Source: Serratia odorifera (GTDB taxonomy: Bacteria; Pseudomonadota; Gammaproteobacteria; Enterobacterales; Enterobacteriaceae). Taken from it: a DNA stretch of 64,000 nt. A program made the position numbers and the translations under genes. Of this stretch, positions 45,148-54,479 are shown one piece after another (the first letter of the stretch is position 1; each line of letters starts with the position of its first letter). The stretch spans positions 558,001 through 622,000 of the forward strand of contig NZ_LR134117.1 in NCBI RefSeq assembly GCF_900635445.1. Reading direction: 5' to 3'. The notes under the pieces were generated by a model. That model saw nothing but the letters and a program-made list of their open reading frames with translations, was not told the origin of the DNA and made no database searches.

Positions 45148-45882
45148 TTACCCTTCGTGTAGCCCGCACTCACGCTTGAGGCCAAAGAAGCGGGTTTCTT
45201 CCTCGCTCATGCCCGGCTCCCATTTGCGCGAGGTGTGGGTGTCACCCACCGACAGATATCCCTGCTCCCACAGCGGGTGATAACTCAGCCTGTGCTCGGT
45301 CAGATACTGATAGATCTGCCGATTGTCCCAGTCGATGATCGGCAGCATTTTGAACACCCCGCGCTGCACCGCCAGTACCGGCAGGTTGGCACGGCTGCCT
45401 GACTGCTCACGGCGCAGACCGGCGAACCAGGTTTGCGCGCCAAGCGTTTCCAGCGCGCGGTTCATCGGTTCGACCTTGTTGATCTGGTTGTACTTTTCGA
45501 TACCTTCTACGCCCTGTTCCCACAGTTTGCCGTAGCGCGCTTCCTGCCAGGCCGCCGACTGCTCGGCACGGAACACCTGCAGGTTCAGCTGCAAACTGTC
45601 GGTCAGCCGATCGATAAACTGGTAGGTTTCCGGGAACAGATAGCCGGTGTCGGTCAGGATCACCGGAATATCCGGTCGAATGCGGGTTACCAGATGCAGG
45701 CACACCGCCGCCTGAATGCCAAAGCTCGAAGAAAGCACGAACTCGCCCGGCAGGTGCTCCAGCGCCCACGCCACGCGCTGTTGCGCAGACAGGCTTTCCA
45801 GCCGCCCATTGAGTTCGGCCAACGCCAGCGCCTGCCCGGATTTGGGCAGCGCATTCAGCGCCGCCAGATCGAATTCAGCCAT
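45148..45882 (-). CDS. cysH: Phosphoadenylylsulfate (PAPS) reductase
   Basis: A 244-residue thioredoxin-dependent reductase converting PAPS to sulfite. The PP-loop SSSFGIQAAVCLHLV, ILTDTGYLFPET, AGLRREQSGSRANL and the redox-active Cys in the C-terminal FFGLKRECGLHEG are present. The start MAEFD has GGAGG 9 bp upstream and equals the E. coli length; an upstream frame extension was rejected. It follows cysI by 17 bp. Confidence 0.96.
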   Translation of the reverse strand: MAEFDLAALNALPKSGQALALAELNGRLESLSAQQRVAWALEHLPGEFVLSSSFGIQAAVCLHLVTRIRPDIPVILTDTGYLFPETYQFIDRLTDSLQLNLQVFRAEQSAAWQEARYGKLWEQGVEGIEKYNQINKVEPMNRALETLGAQTWFAGLRREQSGSRANLPVLAVQRGVFKMLPIIDWDNRQIYQYLTEHRLSYHPLWEQGYLSVGDTHTSRKWEPGMSEEETRFFGLKRECGLHEG

Positions 45883-45899
45883 CTTGTCTGCCTCCACGA

Positions 45900-47615
45900 T
45901 TAATCCCAGAAATCCTGCGCCGGATCCACCACCGGCCGCACAATGCCGGTACGGATGGTGAAGTCGCCAAAGCCCTCGTCCGCGTTGCGCTCCTGCGCCC
46001 AGCGGCCGACCAGTTGGTCGATCTCCTTCAGGATTTCGTCTTCGTTGATATTTTCGCGATACATGCGCGGAATACGCGTGCCGGCCCGGTTACCCCCCAA
46101 ATGCAGGTTGTAGCGGCCGACGGCCTTGCCCACCAGGCCAATTTCCGCCAGCAGCGCGCGGCCACAGCCGTTCGGGCAACCGGTGACGCGCAGCACGATG
46201 TGCTCATCGCCGACCCCATGCTGATGCATGATGCCTTCAACCTTGGTGACAAAGGCCGGCAGGAAGCGTTCGGCCTCCGCCATTGCCAGCGGACAGGTCG
46301 GGAACGACACGCAGGCCATCGAATTTTTGCGTTGCTCGCTGACGCCGTCGTCGATCAGACCGTGTTCACGTGCGATGGCTTCGATCTTTGCCTTTTCGCT
46401 TTCCGGCACGCCGGCCACGATCAGGTTCTGGTTGGCCGTCAGACGGAAATCCCCCTGATGAACCTTGGCGATCTCGGCCACGCCGGTTTTCAGCGGACGC
46501 CCCGGATAATCCAGCAGGCGGCCGTTTTCAACAAACAGCGTCAAGTGCCAATGGTTGTCCACCCCCTTGACCCAACCGATGCGATCGCCGCGGCCGGTAA
46601 ACTCATAGGGGCGAATCGGTTCAAAAGTAATACCGGCGCGCTTTTCCACTTCGGCGCGGAAGGTATCAACGCCAACGCGCTCCAGCGTGTATTTGGTTTT
46701 GGCGTTTTTACGATCGGTACGGTTGCCCCAATCACGCTGGGTGGTCACTACGGCTTCCGCCACCGCCAGCGTATGTTCCAGCGGAATGTAGCCAAATTCG
46801 CTGGCCTGACGCGCATAGGTTTTCTTGTTGCCGTGTTCGATCGACAGGCCACCGCCGACCAGCAGGTTAAAGCCCACCAGTTTGCCGTTTTCAGCGATCG
46901 CCACAAAGTTCATATCATTGGCGTGCAGATCCACATCGTTTTGCGGTGGGATCACCACGGTGGTTTTGAACTTGCGCGGCAGATAGGTGGCGCCCAGAAT
47001 CGGCTCTTCGTCGGTGGTCGCCACTTTTTCCTGATCCAGCCACACTTCGGCATACGCTCGCGTACGCGGCAGCAGGTGCTCGGAAATCTTCTTCGCCCAT
47101 TCATAGGCTTCCTGATGCAGCGCGGATTCCACCGGGTTTGAGGTGCACAACACATTACGGTTTACGTCGTTGGCGGTGGCCAGCGCGTCCAGCCCCAGCT
47201 TGTTCAACAACTGGTGCACCGGTTTGACGTTGCCCTTCAGAATACCGTGGAACTGGAACGTCTGGCGGTTGGTGATACGAATGCTGCCGTACAGCGTGCT
47301 TTCCTGCGCAAACTTGTCGATGCCCAGCCACTGCTGCGGACTGATGATACCGCCCGGCAGACGGCAGCGCAGCATCATCGCATGGCGCGGCTCCAGTTTC
47401 TGTTCGGCACGCTCGGCCCGAATGTCGCGATCGTCCTGCTGGTACATGCCGTGAAAACGGATCAGCAGAAAGTTGTCGCCATTGAAACCGCCGGTCAAAC
47501 CGTCATTTAGATCTTCGGCAATGGTGCCGCGCAGAAAATTGCTCTGTTGCTTCATGCGCTCGGCATCAGCCAATTTGCCTTCTACCACCAGAGGCCCCGG
47601 GTGTTTGTCACTCAT
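45900..47615 (-). CDS. cysI: Sulfite reductase hemoprotein beta subunit
   Basis: A 571-residue siroheme/4Fe-4S enzyme reducing sulfite to sulfide. Cluster cysteines are in CVSFPTCPLAMAEAERF and VTGCPNGCGRALLAEIG; the siroheme-binding Arg/Lys residues are in RITNRQTFQFHGILKGNVK. Length is as in E. coli (570). Its start overlaps the cysJ stop by one base. Confidence 0.98.
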   Translation of the reverse strand: MSDKHPGPLVVEGKLADAERMKQQSNFLRGTIAEDLNDGLTGGFNGDNFLLIRFHGMYQQDDRDIRAERAEQKLEPRHAMMLRCRLPGGIISPQQWLGIDKFAQESTLYGSIRITNRQTFQFHGILKGNVKPVHQLLNKLGLDALATANDVNRNVLCTSNPVESALHQEAYEWAKKISEHLLPRTRAYAEVWLDQEKVATTDEEPILGATYLPRKFKTTVVIPPQNDVDLHANDMNFVAIAENGKLVGFNLLVGGGLSIEHGNKKTYARQASEFGYIPLEHTLAVAEAVVTTQRDWGNRTDRKNAKTKYTLERVGVDTFRAEVEKRAGITFEPIRPYEFTGRGDRIGWVKGVDNHWHLTLFVENGRLLDYPGRPLKTGVAEIAKVHQGDFRLTANQNLIVAGVPESEKAKIEAIAREHGLIDDGVSEQRKNSMACVSFPTCPLAMAEAERFLPAFVTKVEGIMHQHGVGDEHIVLRVTGCPNGCGRALLAEIGLVGKAVGRYNLHLGGNRAGTRIPRMYRENINEDEILKEIDQLVGRWAQERNADEGFGDFTIRTGIVRPVVDPAQDFWD

Positions 47616-49417
47616 CAGTAAACATCTCGCTGATAACGGCGCTCAAGGCGCAGCTCACTTAAAAATTCATCGGCCTGCTCGGTATCCATGCCACCGTGCT
47701 CGGCTACCAGTGCCAGTAATGTGTTCTCAACGTCTTTCGCCATGCGATTGGCATCGCCGCAGACATAAATGTGCGCGCCTTGCTCGATCCAGCGCCACAC
47801 TTCCGCGCCCTGTTCGCGCAGTTTGTCCTGAACGTAGACTTTTTGCTGCTGGTCGCGCGACCAGGCCAGATCGATACGGGTCAGCAAACCGTCTTTGACG
47901 TAGCGCTGCCACTCAACCTGATACAGGAAGTCCTCGGTAAAATGCGGGTTGCCGAAGAACAGCCAGTTTTTGCCCGCGGCGCCGTCGGCGTCACGCTGCT
48001 GCATGAAGGCGCGGAACGGTGCAATACCGGTGCCGGGGCCAATCATGATCACCGGCGTGTCCGGGTTGGCCGGCAAACGGAAATTATCGTTGTGTTCAAT
48101 AAACACCCGCAGGTCGCCGTCTTCTTCCAGCCGATCCGCCAGGAAGCTGGACGCGCCGCCAGCACGCGCGCGGCCGTCGATGTCATAACGCACCACGCCT
48201 ACGGTGATATGGACTTCGCTTTCGTTTTCCGCCTGCGAAGAGGCGATGGAATACAAACGCGGCGTCAGCGGGCGCAGCAGGCCAATCAGTTGCTCGGCAG
48301 AAAGATCGGCCGGCGCCTGGCGCACCATGTCGACAATCGGCGTGTTGTGCGCAAAATGTTGCAATTTGGCCTTGTCGGCCAGCAACGCGATCAATTTTTC
48401 GTCGCGCGACAGGGCGGCATATTTTTCGACGATCGGCGTAGTGTTCTGCGTCAGCTCGAAATGGCTGCGCAACGCGTCGGCCAGCGGCAGGTTTTTGCCT
48501 TCCACCGCCACCGGCTCGTCGCCTTTCAGCCACAGCAGTTGCACCAGTTCGTCCACCAGCGCCGGATCGTTGTCAAACCATACGCCAAGCGCATCGCCCG
48601 GCTGGTAGCGTAGCCCGGAGTCAGAGAGATCGATCTCGATGTGCCGCACATCTTTATCCGAATGGCGACCGGTGATCTTTTGGTTGACCGCCAGCTGCGC
48701 CGTCAGAGGCTGTTCTTTGCTGTACGGACTGCTGTCGATCACATCGACCGCACCGCTGGCCAGCGTGCCAGGCGCGGCATTTTCCGCCGGCGCGCGCGCT
48801 TTCAATACCGATACCACCTGCTTGCGCCAGGCAACGGCCAACTCTTGATATTCCACGTCGGCATCGACGCGCTCCACCAGACGTTCCGCCCCCAGCTCCG
48901 CCAGTTTGGCATCGAAGTCCTTGCCCGACTGACAGAAGTTTTCATACGAGGTATCGCCCAGGCCAAACACCGCAAACGCAGTATCGGTCAGTTTGGGCGC
49001 TTTCTTGGAGTGAAGGAACTTGTGCAGTGCCACCGCCTCTTCCGCCGGTTCGCCTTCACCCTGGGTGGAAGCCACGACGATCAGCAGTCGCTCCTGGGCG
49101 ATCTGCTTGAATTTGTAATCGCCGGCATTGACCAGGTTGACGCTGAGCTTGGCCGCCAGCAGATCGTCGCGCAGCTGTTCCGCCAGGCGACGCGCATTGC
49201 CGGTCTGCGAAGCGGAAATCAGCGTAATGCTGGCCGCCGTTGCGGCAGGTGCGGCCGGCAGCGCCACGGTGCCAGGTTGTTGATTCACCATTCCCCAGAA
49301 GTAGCCGGACAGCCACGCCAGCTGCGTCGGCGAATAATCACCGATGGCAGCTTGCAGGCTCGCCAGCTGATCGGGCGTCAGCGGGAGCAAGGATGTAGGA
49401 GGAGCCTGAGTGGTCAT
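47615..49417 (-). CDS. cysJ: Sulfite reductase flavoprotein alpha subunit
   Basis: A 600-residue FMN/FAD reductase that passes electrons from NADPH to CysI. The flavodoxin domain (ISASQTGNARRLAEQLRDDL, ASTQGEGEPAEE) is followed by the FAD domain (LTPRLYSIASSQ) and the NADPH domain (IGPGTGIAPFRAFMQQRDADG, ICGDANRMAKDV). The start MTTQAPPTS was preferred to an upstream ATG at 49471. It heads cysJIH; the CysB-responsive promoter should lie in the AT-rich 49418-49682 gap, where I see no ORF. Confidence 0.97.
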   Translation of the reverse strand: MTTQAPPTSLLPLTPDQLASLQAAIGDYSPTQLAWLSGYFWGMVNQQPGTVALPAAPAATAASITLISASQTGNARRLAEQLRDDLLAAKLSVNLVNAGDYKFKQIAQERLLIVVASTQGEGEPAEEAVALHKFLHSKKAPKLTDTAFAVFGLGDTSYENFCQSGKDFDAKLAELGAERLVERVDADVEYQELAVAWRKQVVSVLKARAPAENAAPGTLASGAVDVIDSSPYSKEQPLTAQLAVNQKITGRHSDKDVRHIEIDLSDSGLRYQPGDALGVWFDNDPALVDELVQLLWLKGDEPVAVEGKNLPLADALRSHFELTQNTTPIVEKYAALSRDEKLIALLADKAKLQHFAHNTPIVDMVRQAPADLSAEQLIGLLRPLTPRLYSIASSQAENESEVHITVGVVRYDIDGRARAGGASSFLADRLEEDGDLRVFIEHNDNFRLPANPDTPVIMIGPGTGIAPFRAFMQQRDADGAAGKNWLFFGNPHFTEDFLYQVEWQRYVKDGLLTRIDLAWSRDQQQKVYVQDKLREQGAEVWRWIEQGAHIYVCGDANRMAKDVENTLLALVAEHGGMDTEQADEFLSELRLERRYQRDVY

Positions 49418-49682
49418 TGCGTCACGAATTCCGTTATATATACCCGCTGCAACCGGGCAAAAATAGTTCATTTAAAAGGTAGGAAGGTAAGGTTACCGAG
49501 TGGAATCATAACAATTAAAGAAGTGATGGAAATAATTAATAACCAAATGAGCTAAGTGCTTTTGCGGGTATTGTTTATCGCTAAAAGTGGTAATCATAAG
49601 ATGGATATAACAATATGAAAGATAAGAATTTAACCACTACGGCCGGCCGCCGGCGCGTTAGACGACCGGTAACAGGCGCCGG

Positions 49683-50864
49683 TTATTCCGGCAGCCAGGT
49701 GGGAAAATTAACGCAACTTGCCGCCGCGCTCATCGCCACTGGACAGTCAGCCAACACCAGCGGCTGCGGATGCATCGGCGTGGTAAACCACACGCCAACT
49801 TCCACATTCAACTGCCGTTCCAGACTGTCACGCCGCTGTTTTTGTTGCGCCGATAGCAGTAACGGGAACCGCAGCCAGCTGTTTTCTGCTCCCGCAATGT
49901 GGAGCGGCAGCCGGTAACCATGGGCCGCAGCCCAGCGTTGCCAAAAGGCCGCACCGCGCCGGCGTCGCTCAAGTAACGTCGGCAACCGGTTCAATTGCAG
50001 ACGCAGCAGCTCGGCGACCGGTTCGGCCATCCGCCAGCGGTATTGCGGGCTGAACAGACCGCTTAATTCGGCAATCTGCATTTGCGGTACACGTTGCTCC
50101 AGTGGCCAACCGGCGTCCGCCGCCGCCTGGCCGTCCCGCGCTATCGCCACCGCATGGCGCAACGTGTGCAACAGACGCCGTATAAAGACAGGCTCGGCGT
50201 CGGCGCTGGCGGCATACACCTGTTGCAGTCGTTGTTGCAACGCCGGCGAATGCGTAATTACCCAGCCACCGTGGATGGTATTGACCACCTTGGAACGTTC
50301 ACTGCTGAAAAAGGCGATATCACCCAAGCTGCCGAGCAATTGCCCGCGGTAGCGCGCGCCGGTGGCATGCGCACAATCTTCTATCACCCATAGCCGATGC
50401 GCACGCGCCAGCGCCAGCAACGCATCAAGATCGCGGCACACCAGACCAAAACTGTACTGAATCATGACCGCTTTGGTATTGGGCGTGATCGCCTGTGCCA
50501 TCGCCGCCGCACTGATGCCAAAAGTGTCAGCCTCGATATCGACAAACGCTATTTCGATACCGTTATAACTGAAGGCATTGGTCACACACTGACAGGTAAA
50601 CGCCGGGATCAGCACGCGATCGCCCGGCTGCAAGCCAAGCGTGCGGATCACCGCATACAACGCCGCACGCCCGGCCATAAAGCTGGCTACGCCGTCAGTT
50701 TGCCAGATCTCGCCAATCTGCCGATGCAGCGCCTGCACCTGCGCTGCGGGTGCCATCGCCCTATCATCCGCCGGTGCCAACCAACGGCGAGCACAGAGGT
50801 CCTCTTGTTCAGTCAGCGTGGCGTTTAACAACGGCACCCGGCGCGCAAAGGGTGGAAAAGTCAT
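49683..50864 (-). CDS. DegT/DnrJ/EryC1-family PLP aminotransferase
   Basis: A 393-residue fold type I aminotransferase of the sugar-aminotransferase family. GRAALYAVIRTLGLQPGDRVLIPAFTC, DIEADTFGIS, VIEDCAHATGARYRGQ and GDIAFFSSERSKVVNTIHGGW follow the family order; the Lys of SERSKVV is the likely Schiff-base residue and the Asp of EDCAHA contacts the cofactor. The start MTFPPFARR has AAGGAGC upstream. It is not inside a polysaccharide cluster: it lies alone between cysJ and a transporter. Substrate unknown. Confidence 0.8.
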   Translation of the reverse strand: MTFPPFARRVPLLNATLTEQEDLCARRWLAPADDRAMAPAAQVQALHRQIGEIWQTDGVASFMAGRAALYAVIRTLGLQPGDRVLIPAFTCQCVTNAFSYNGIEIAFVDIEADTFGISAAAMAQAITPNTKAVMIQYSFGLVCRDLDALLALARAHRLWVIEDCAHATGARYRGQLLGSLGDIAFFSSERSKVVNTIHGGWVITHSPALQQRLQQVYAASADAEPVFIRRLLHTLRHAVAIARDGQAAADAGWPLEQRVPQMQIAELSGLFSPQYRWRMAEPVAELLRLQLNRLPTLLERRRRGAAFWQRWAAAHGYRLPLHIAGAENSWLRFPLLLSAQQKQRRDSLERQLNVEVGVWFTTPMHPQPLVLADCPVAMSAAASCVNFPTWLPE

Positions 50865-50998
50865 CGCGGCTCCTTGACTTGCCAAAAAAGTGTTGTTATT
50901 TTGCACTGCCGTTATAAAAAAATATAACACTCAATACAACAATAAATTATTCCACGACCTGATTTTCTTATACGCAAACACAACGATAAGGGAAAGTA

Positions 50999-51247
50999 AT
51001 GGACATAATAAGCAACTGTTTTGAAAGAAAATGGTTTTATATCTTCATGTTTATGTATCTGCTGATCATGCTGCCGTTGCCATTTTTCTTTAACACGCAA
51101 TACCAACCAGGCTGGCTAGGGATTCCAACATTCATCTTCGGTTGGCTAATACATGGCATAACAGTATCGGCGCTGATTATTCTGTTCGCCTGGCAGTGCC
51201 TGAAACGCCCGGAATATCAGGGCAACATCGACGAGGAGCAGCCATGA
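50999..51247 (+). CDS. Small DUF3311-type membrane subunit of a solute symporter
   Basis: An 82-residue protein with two membrane segments (about 12-31 and 42-62) separated by FNTQYQPGWLGIPTF, then a polar tail. DUF3311/YhdT-like proteins of this shape occur immediately upstream of sodium:solute symporters. AAGGGA precedes the ATG, and the stop overlaps the symporter start (ATGA). The local sequence (50880-51070) is AT-rich relative to its neighbours. Confidence 0.7.
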   Translation: MDIISNCFERKWFYIFMFMYLLIMLPLPFFFNTQYQPGWLGIPTFIFGWLIHGITVSALIILFAWQCLKRPEYQGNIDEEQP

Positions 51248-52794
51248 ACAGTCATCTCGCGACCCCTGTTGCAACCGGAGCCGATACCGTTTTACACCAC
51301 GCTGATCCTGTTTCTGCTGCTACTTGGCGGCATCGGTTGGTACGCCGCGCGTGCCACCAAATCGCTGAGTGATTTTTTGGTGATGGGCGGCAAAGCCGGC
51401 GCGCTGGTCGGCGGTTTTGCCTACTTTCGCCAGCCAGTACAGCATGAGTACCTTTATGGGGGTGCCGGCGATGACCTACAGCACCGGCTTTGCCGGCATG
51501 AGCGTATCCGTACCGGGGTTGGCATTTTCCATGATCGTGCCAGTGCTGTTCGTCGGCCGCAAACTGATGCTGATGGGCCGTCGCTACAACATGATGACCA
51601 TGAGCGACTACCTGTCCGACCGCTACGACTCCACCGCCATTCGCGGTGTACACGCGGTAATGATGGTGATCTTTCTGATCGCCATGATGGGTGCCCAAAC
51701 GGTCGGTGCCGGGGTGATCCTCAATACCTTTACCGGCTTGCCGGAGTGGATCGGCGTGGTGGTGATGGGCCGTGGTGGTGGTGCTGTACTGTATGACCGG
51801 CGGTATGACCGGCGCCATGATGACCGACGTGTTGCAGGGAGGGCTGATGATCGCCACCGCCGTGGTCACCTTTGTGGTGTCGGTCCATGCTGGCGGCGGC
51901 ATGGAAGCGATCACCGGCAAACTGGCGGCCGAGATGCCCAGCCATCTGACCCATCCCGGAGCCAAGGGCGACTTCCCCTGGCAAACCTATGTGTCGATGA
52001 TCGTAATGTGGAGCTTCTTCACCATCGGCCAGCCGACGCTGTTTACCAAGTTCTTCACCATGAACAGCTACCGAACCATGTTTAAAGCGGTGATCCTCGG
52101 CACCCTGGGCATGTTGTTCTCGGCGACCATGATTGAATGGTCCGGCGTCAATGCCGCCACCTTTATCAGCGGTCTGAGCGGGCAGGAAACCGATTTTATC
52201 GTGCCGGTGATCCTGCAACAGAATCTGTCGCCATGGATCGCCGCACTGTTGATCACCGGCATCGTTTCTGCAGGGATGTCGACCATTTCAGCGCTGCTGG
52301 TGGTCGCCACCGGCGGTATTACTCGCGACATCTATCAGAACGTTTTCCGGCCGCGGGCCTCTGCGGATCAGATCCTGCGTCTGTCACGCTGGATAACGGT
52401 GCTGCTGGGCATCGCCGCCATCGCCATCGGCATTATCAAACCGGTAGGGATCTTCGCCCTGATCCGTTTTGCCTTCGGCGGCCTTGGGATCTGGGTGGCG
52501 CCGGTGATCCTCGGCATGTACTGGAAGCGCGCCACGCTCGCGGCAGCCATCAGTTCGGTGATCCTTGGCGAGCTGGCCTACGTGGCGATGAAACTGTGGT
52601 TCCCGCAGTTGGCGTTCGGCTTTGATCCGCTGATTGTCTGCTGGAGTTTTACCATGCTGGTGATGGTGCTGGTCAGCCTGTTCACCCGCCCAAGCAGCGA
52701 TGCTACTCTCAGGCGTCACTTTGACGATCTGACAGCATTGTGTGCCGCACGCGCCCGACGGAGCGCACCGGCAACCGTAACCCCAACCGAATAA
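51244..52794 (+). CDS. Sodium:solute symporter family transporter (three frameshifts here)
   Basis: Repaired length is about 515 residues, with 12-13 membrane helices. It starts MNSHLAT, then IPFYTTLILFLLLLGGIGWYAA and ATKSLSDFLVMGGK, with the family signature region FASQYSMSTFMGVPAM. Three single extra bases break the frame near 51263-51266 (C-run), 51428 and 51769-51772; removing one base at each yields a continuous SSS protein through GVVVMGLVVVLYCMTGG. From 51775 the frame is intact to the stop. Substrate unknown; the adjacent amidohydrolases suggest a small peptide, amide or amino acid. Confidence 0.8.
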
Positions 52795-52805
52795 CCGAGG
52801 CCTGC

Positions 52806-53791
52806 ATTATCAACATCGACAAGAACTTGCCCATTGCGCTGCAAACGCAGATCGTCGGGGCCATCGAATACGGCATCATGGCCGGTACCTATCGCCATGA
52901 TGTCGCGCTGCCGTCGGTGCGCGCGCTCAGTAAACAACTGGGGGTAGCGCAACTGACGGTCAGCCATGCCTATCAAACCCTGAAGAGCATGGGGCTGATC
53001 GAAACCATCGCCGGCAAAGGAACCTATGTCGTGCGCAACCGGCAGGAGATGGTCCATGAAGATCAGGTCAGCCAGCTACACCAGCGCTTTCAACAACTGT
53101 TGCAGGATGCCGCGCGGCTAGGCTTGTCGGAGTCGTTCTTTATCGGTGCGTTGAATCAGATGCAGGCGGCCACCGCTCCCCCCGTCGCGCTGCGCATGGC
53201 GATGGTGGGGAATTCCAACCGTATCAATCGCAGTTATATCGCCAGCATCTGCGACGTTCTGGGCAACCAGCAGCAGGTCGATACCTATACCTTCCGCGAA
53301 TTCGCCGAACTGGCAGCGGACAAACTGGCCAGCTATCAGTTCTGGCTGACCATTCCACACTGTATCCCGCGCTTGCGCCAGCGCATTGATCCACAGACGC
53401 CGGTATTTGCCCCGTACCTGATCCCTGCCGAAGATACCCGTACCCGGCTGGCTCAGCTCAGCGCCGATAGCTCGGTGCTGCTGGTTTCACGCTATCAGGC
53501 CTTCCTGCCTGCCATGCTGGAAGGGGTAAAAACCTTTGCGCCGCATCTTGGCCAGATAGCCATCGCCGCGCTGGAAGATGAAGGTCTGACGGCGGCGCTG
53601 GCAAGCCACAAAACCATCATTTACAGCACCGGTTGTCACAGCCATTTGCAACCGCTGCTGCCGGCGTCCAGCAGCGTATTTGAATATCGCCATACCCCGG
53701 AACCCCGCTATCTGCGGAAATCTTGCGTCCCGCCTGGCATCACTATTGCCAGCACCTGGCTCTTCAAGGAGATAATAATGAAAATCAGTGA
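52806..53791 (+). CDS. GntR-family transcriptional regulator (frameshifted; apparent fusion)
   Basis: Repaired length is about 328 residues. The N-terminal winged helix is VGAIEYGIMAGTYRHDVALPSVRALSKQLGVAQLTVSHAY ... LIETIAGKGTYVVR over roughly residues 10-75 (shown in parts of this order), with a ~240-residue effector part. The open frame runs into the creatininase gene because a base is missing in the C-run 53703-53706; adding one C gives PLSAEILRPAWHHYC and a stop at 53791. The best Shine-Dalgarno (GAGG, 52797-52800) sits 5 bp before an ATT codon at 52806, so the start is either a rare ATT or a miscalled ATG. A GTG at 52740 is less likely. Confidence 0.7.
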
Positions 53792-54479
53792 AATGAACTG
53801 GTTTCAAGTACAGGAATACCTCGCTCGTGACGATCGGGTTATTCTGTCGCTCGGCAGCACCGAACAACACGCCTATCTCAGCCTGTGCACCGACCACCTG
53901 CTGGCTTCCCGGCTGGCTGAACAGGCCGGCGAACGACTGGGCATTGCGGTGTATCCCGGCTTGCCGTTCGGTATGGCCCCCTATTTCAGCCAATTCCCCG
54001 GCACCATCAATTTACGACCGGCAACCTATAACGCGCTGCTGGAGGATCTGCTCTCCAGCCTGTACCAGAGCGGTTTTCGCCGTATATTTCTGCTCAATGG
54101 CCACGGCGGCAACAGCCCGGTACAGGTACAGATCCATAACTGGCTCAACCAGCATGACGACGCGCGCGTGCAGCTGCACAACTGGTGGGCTGCGCCAAAA
54201 GTGATGGGATTGGTGAAAAGCTTTTCCGCCAATGCCTCCCACGCCTCGTGGATGGAGAATTTCCCCTGGACGCGTCTAGCCGGCGTCGCCATGCCGCAGC
54301 AGGAAAAACCGGCCATCGAGGTTGCCAGACTGGCGCAGCTGCCGGCCAGCGCGGTGAAGGCGTATATCGGCGATGGCAACTATGGCGGCGAATATCAACG
54401 CAGCGACGACGATATGCAGCGCATCTGGCAGACCGGCCTTGAGGAAACCTGCCAACTGCTGGAACGGGGGTGGATGTAA
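53778..54479 (+). CDS. Creatininase-family amidohydrolase
   Basis: A 233-residue member of the creatininase/formamide hydrolase family. Metal-ligand motifs are ILSLGSTEQHAYLSLCTDH near the start and LLNGHGGNSPVQVQIHN in the middle; the usual Glu and His/Asp ligands are in place. AAGGAG lies 6 bp before the ATG at 53778, which supports it as an independent gene rather than the tail of a fusion. It overlaps the GntR gene by 14 bp and the iadA start by one base. Substrate within the family is not evident. Confidence 0.82.
   Translation: MKISEMNWFQVQEYLARDDRVILSLGSTEQHAYLSLCTDHLLASRLAEQAGERLGIAVYPGLPFGMAPYFSQFPGTINLRPATYNALLEDLLSSLYQSGFRRIFLLNGHGGNSPVQVQIHNWLNQHDDARVQLHNWWAAPKVMGLVKSFSANASHASWMENFPWTRLAGVAMPQQEKPAIEVARLAQLPASAVKAYIGDGNYGGEYQRSDDDMQRIWQTGLEETCQLLERGWM

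Noticed and set aside
49615..49917. A 100-codon frame on the + strand after cysJ
   Set aside because: It is mostly antisense to the DegT-type aminotransferase gene and lacks a ribosome-binding site.
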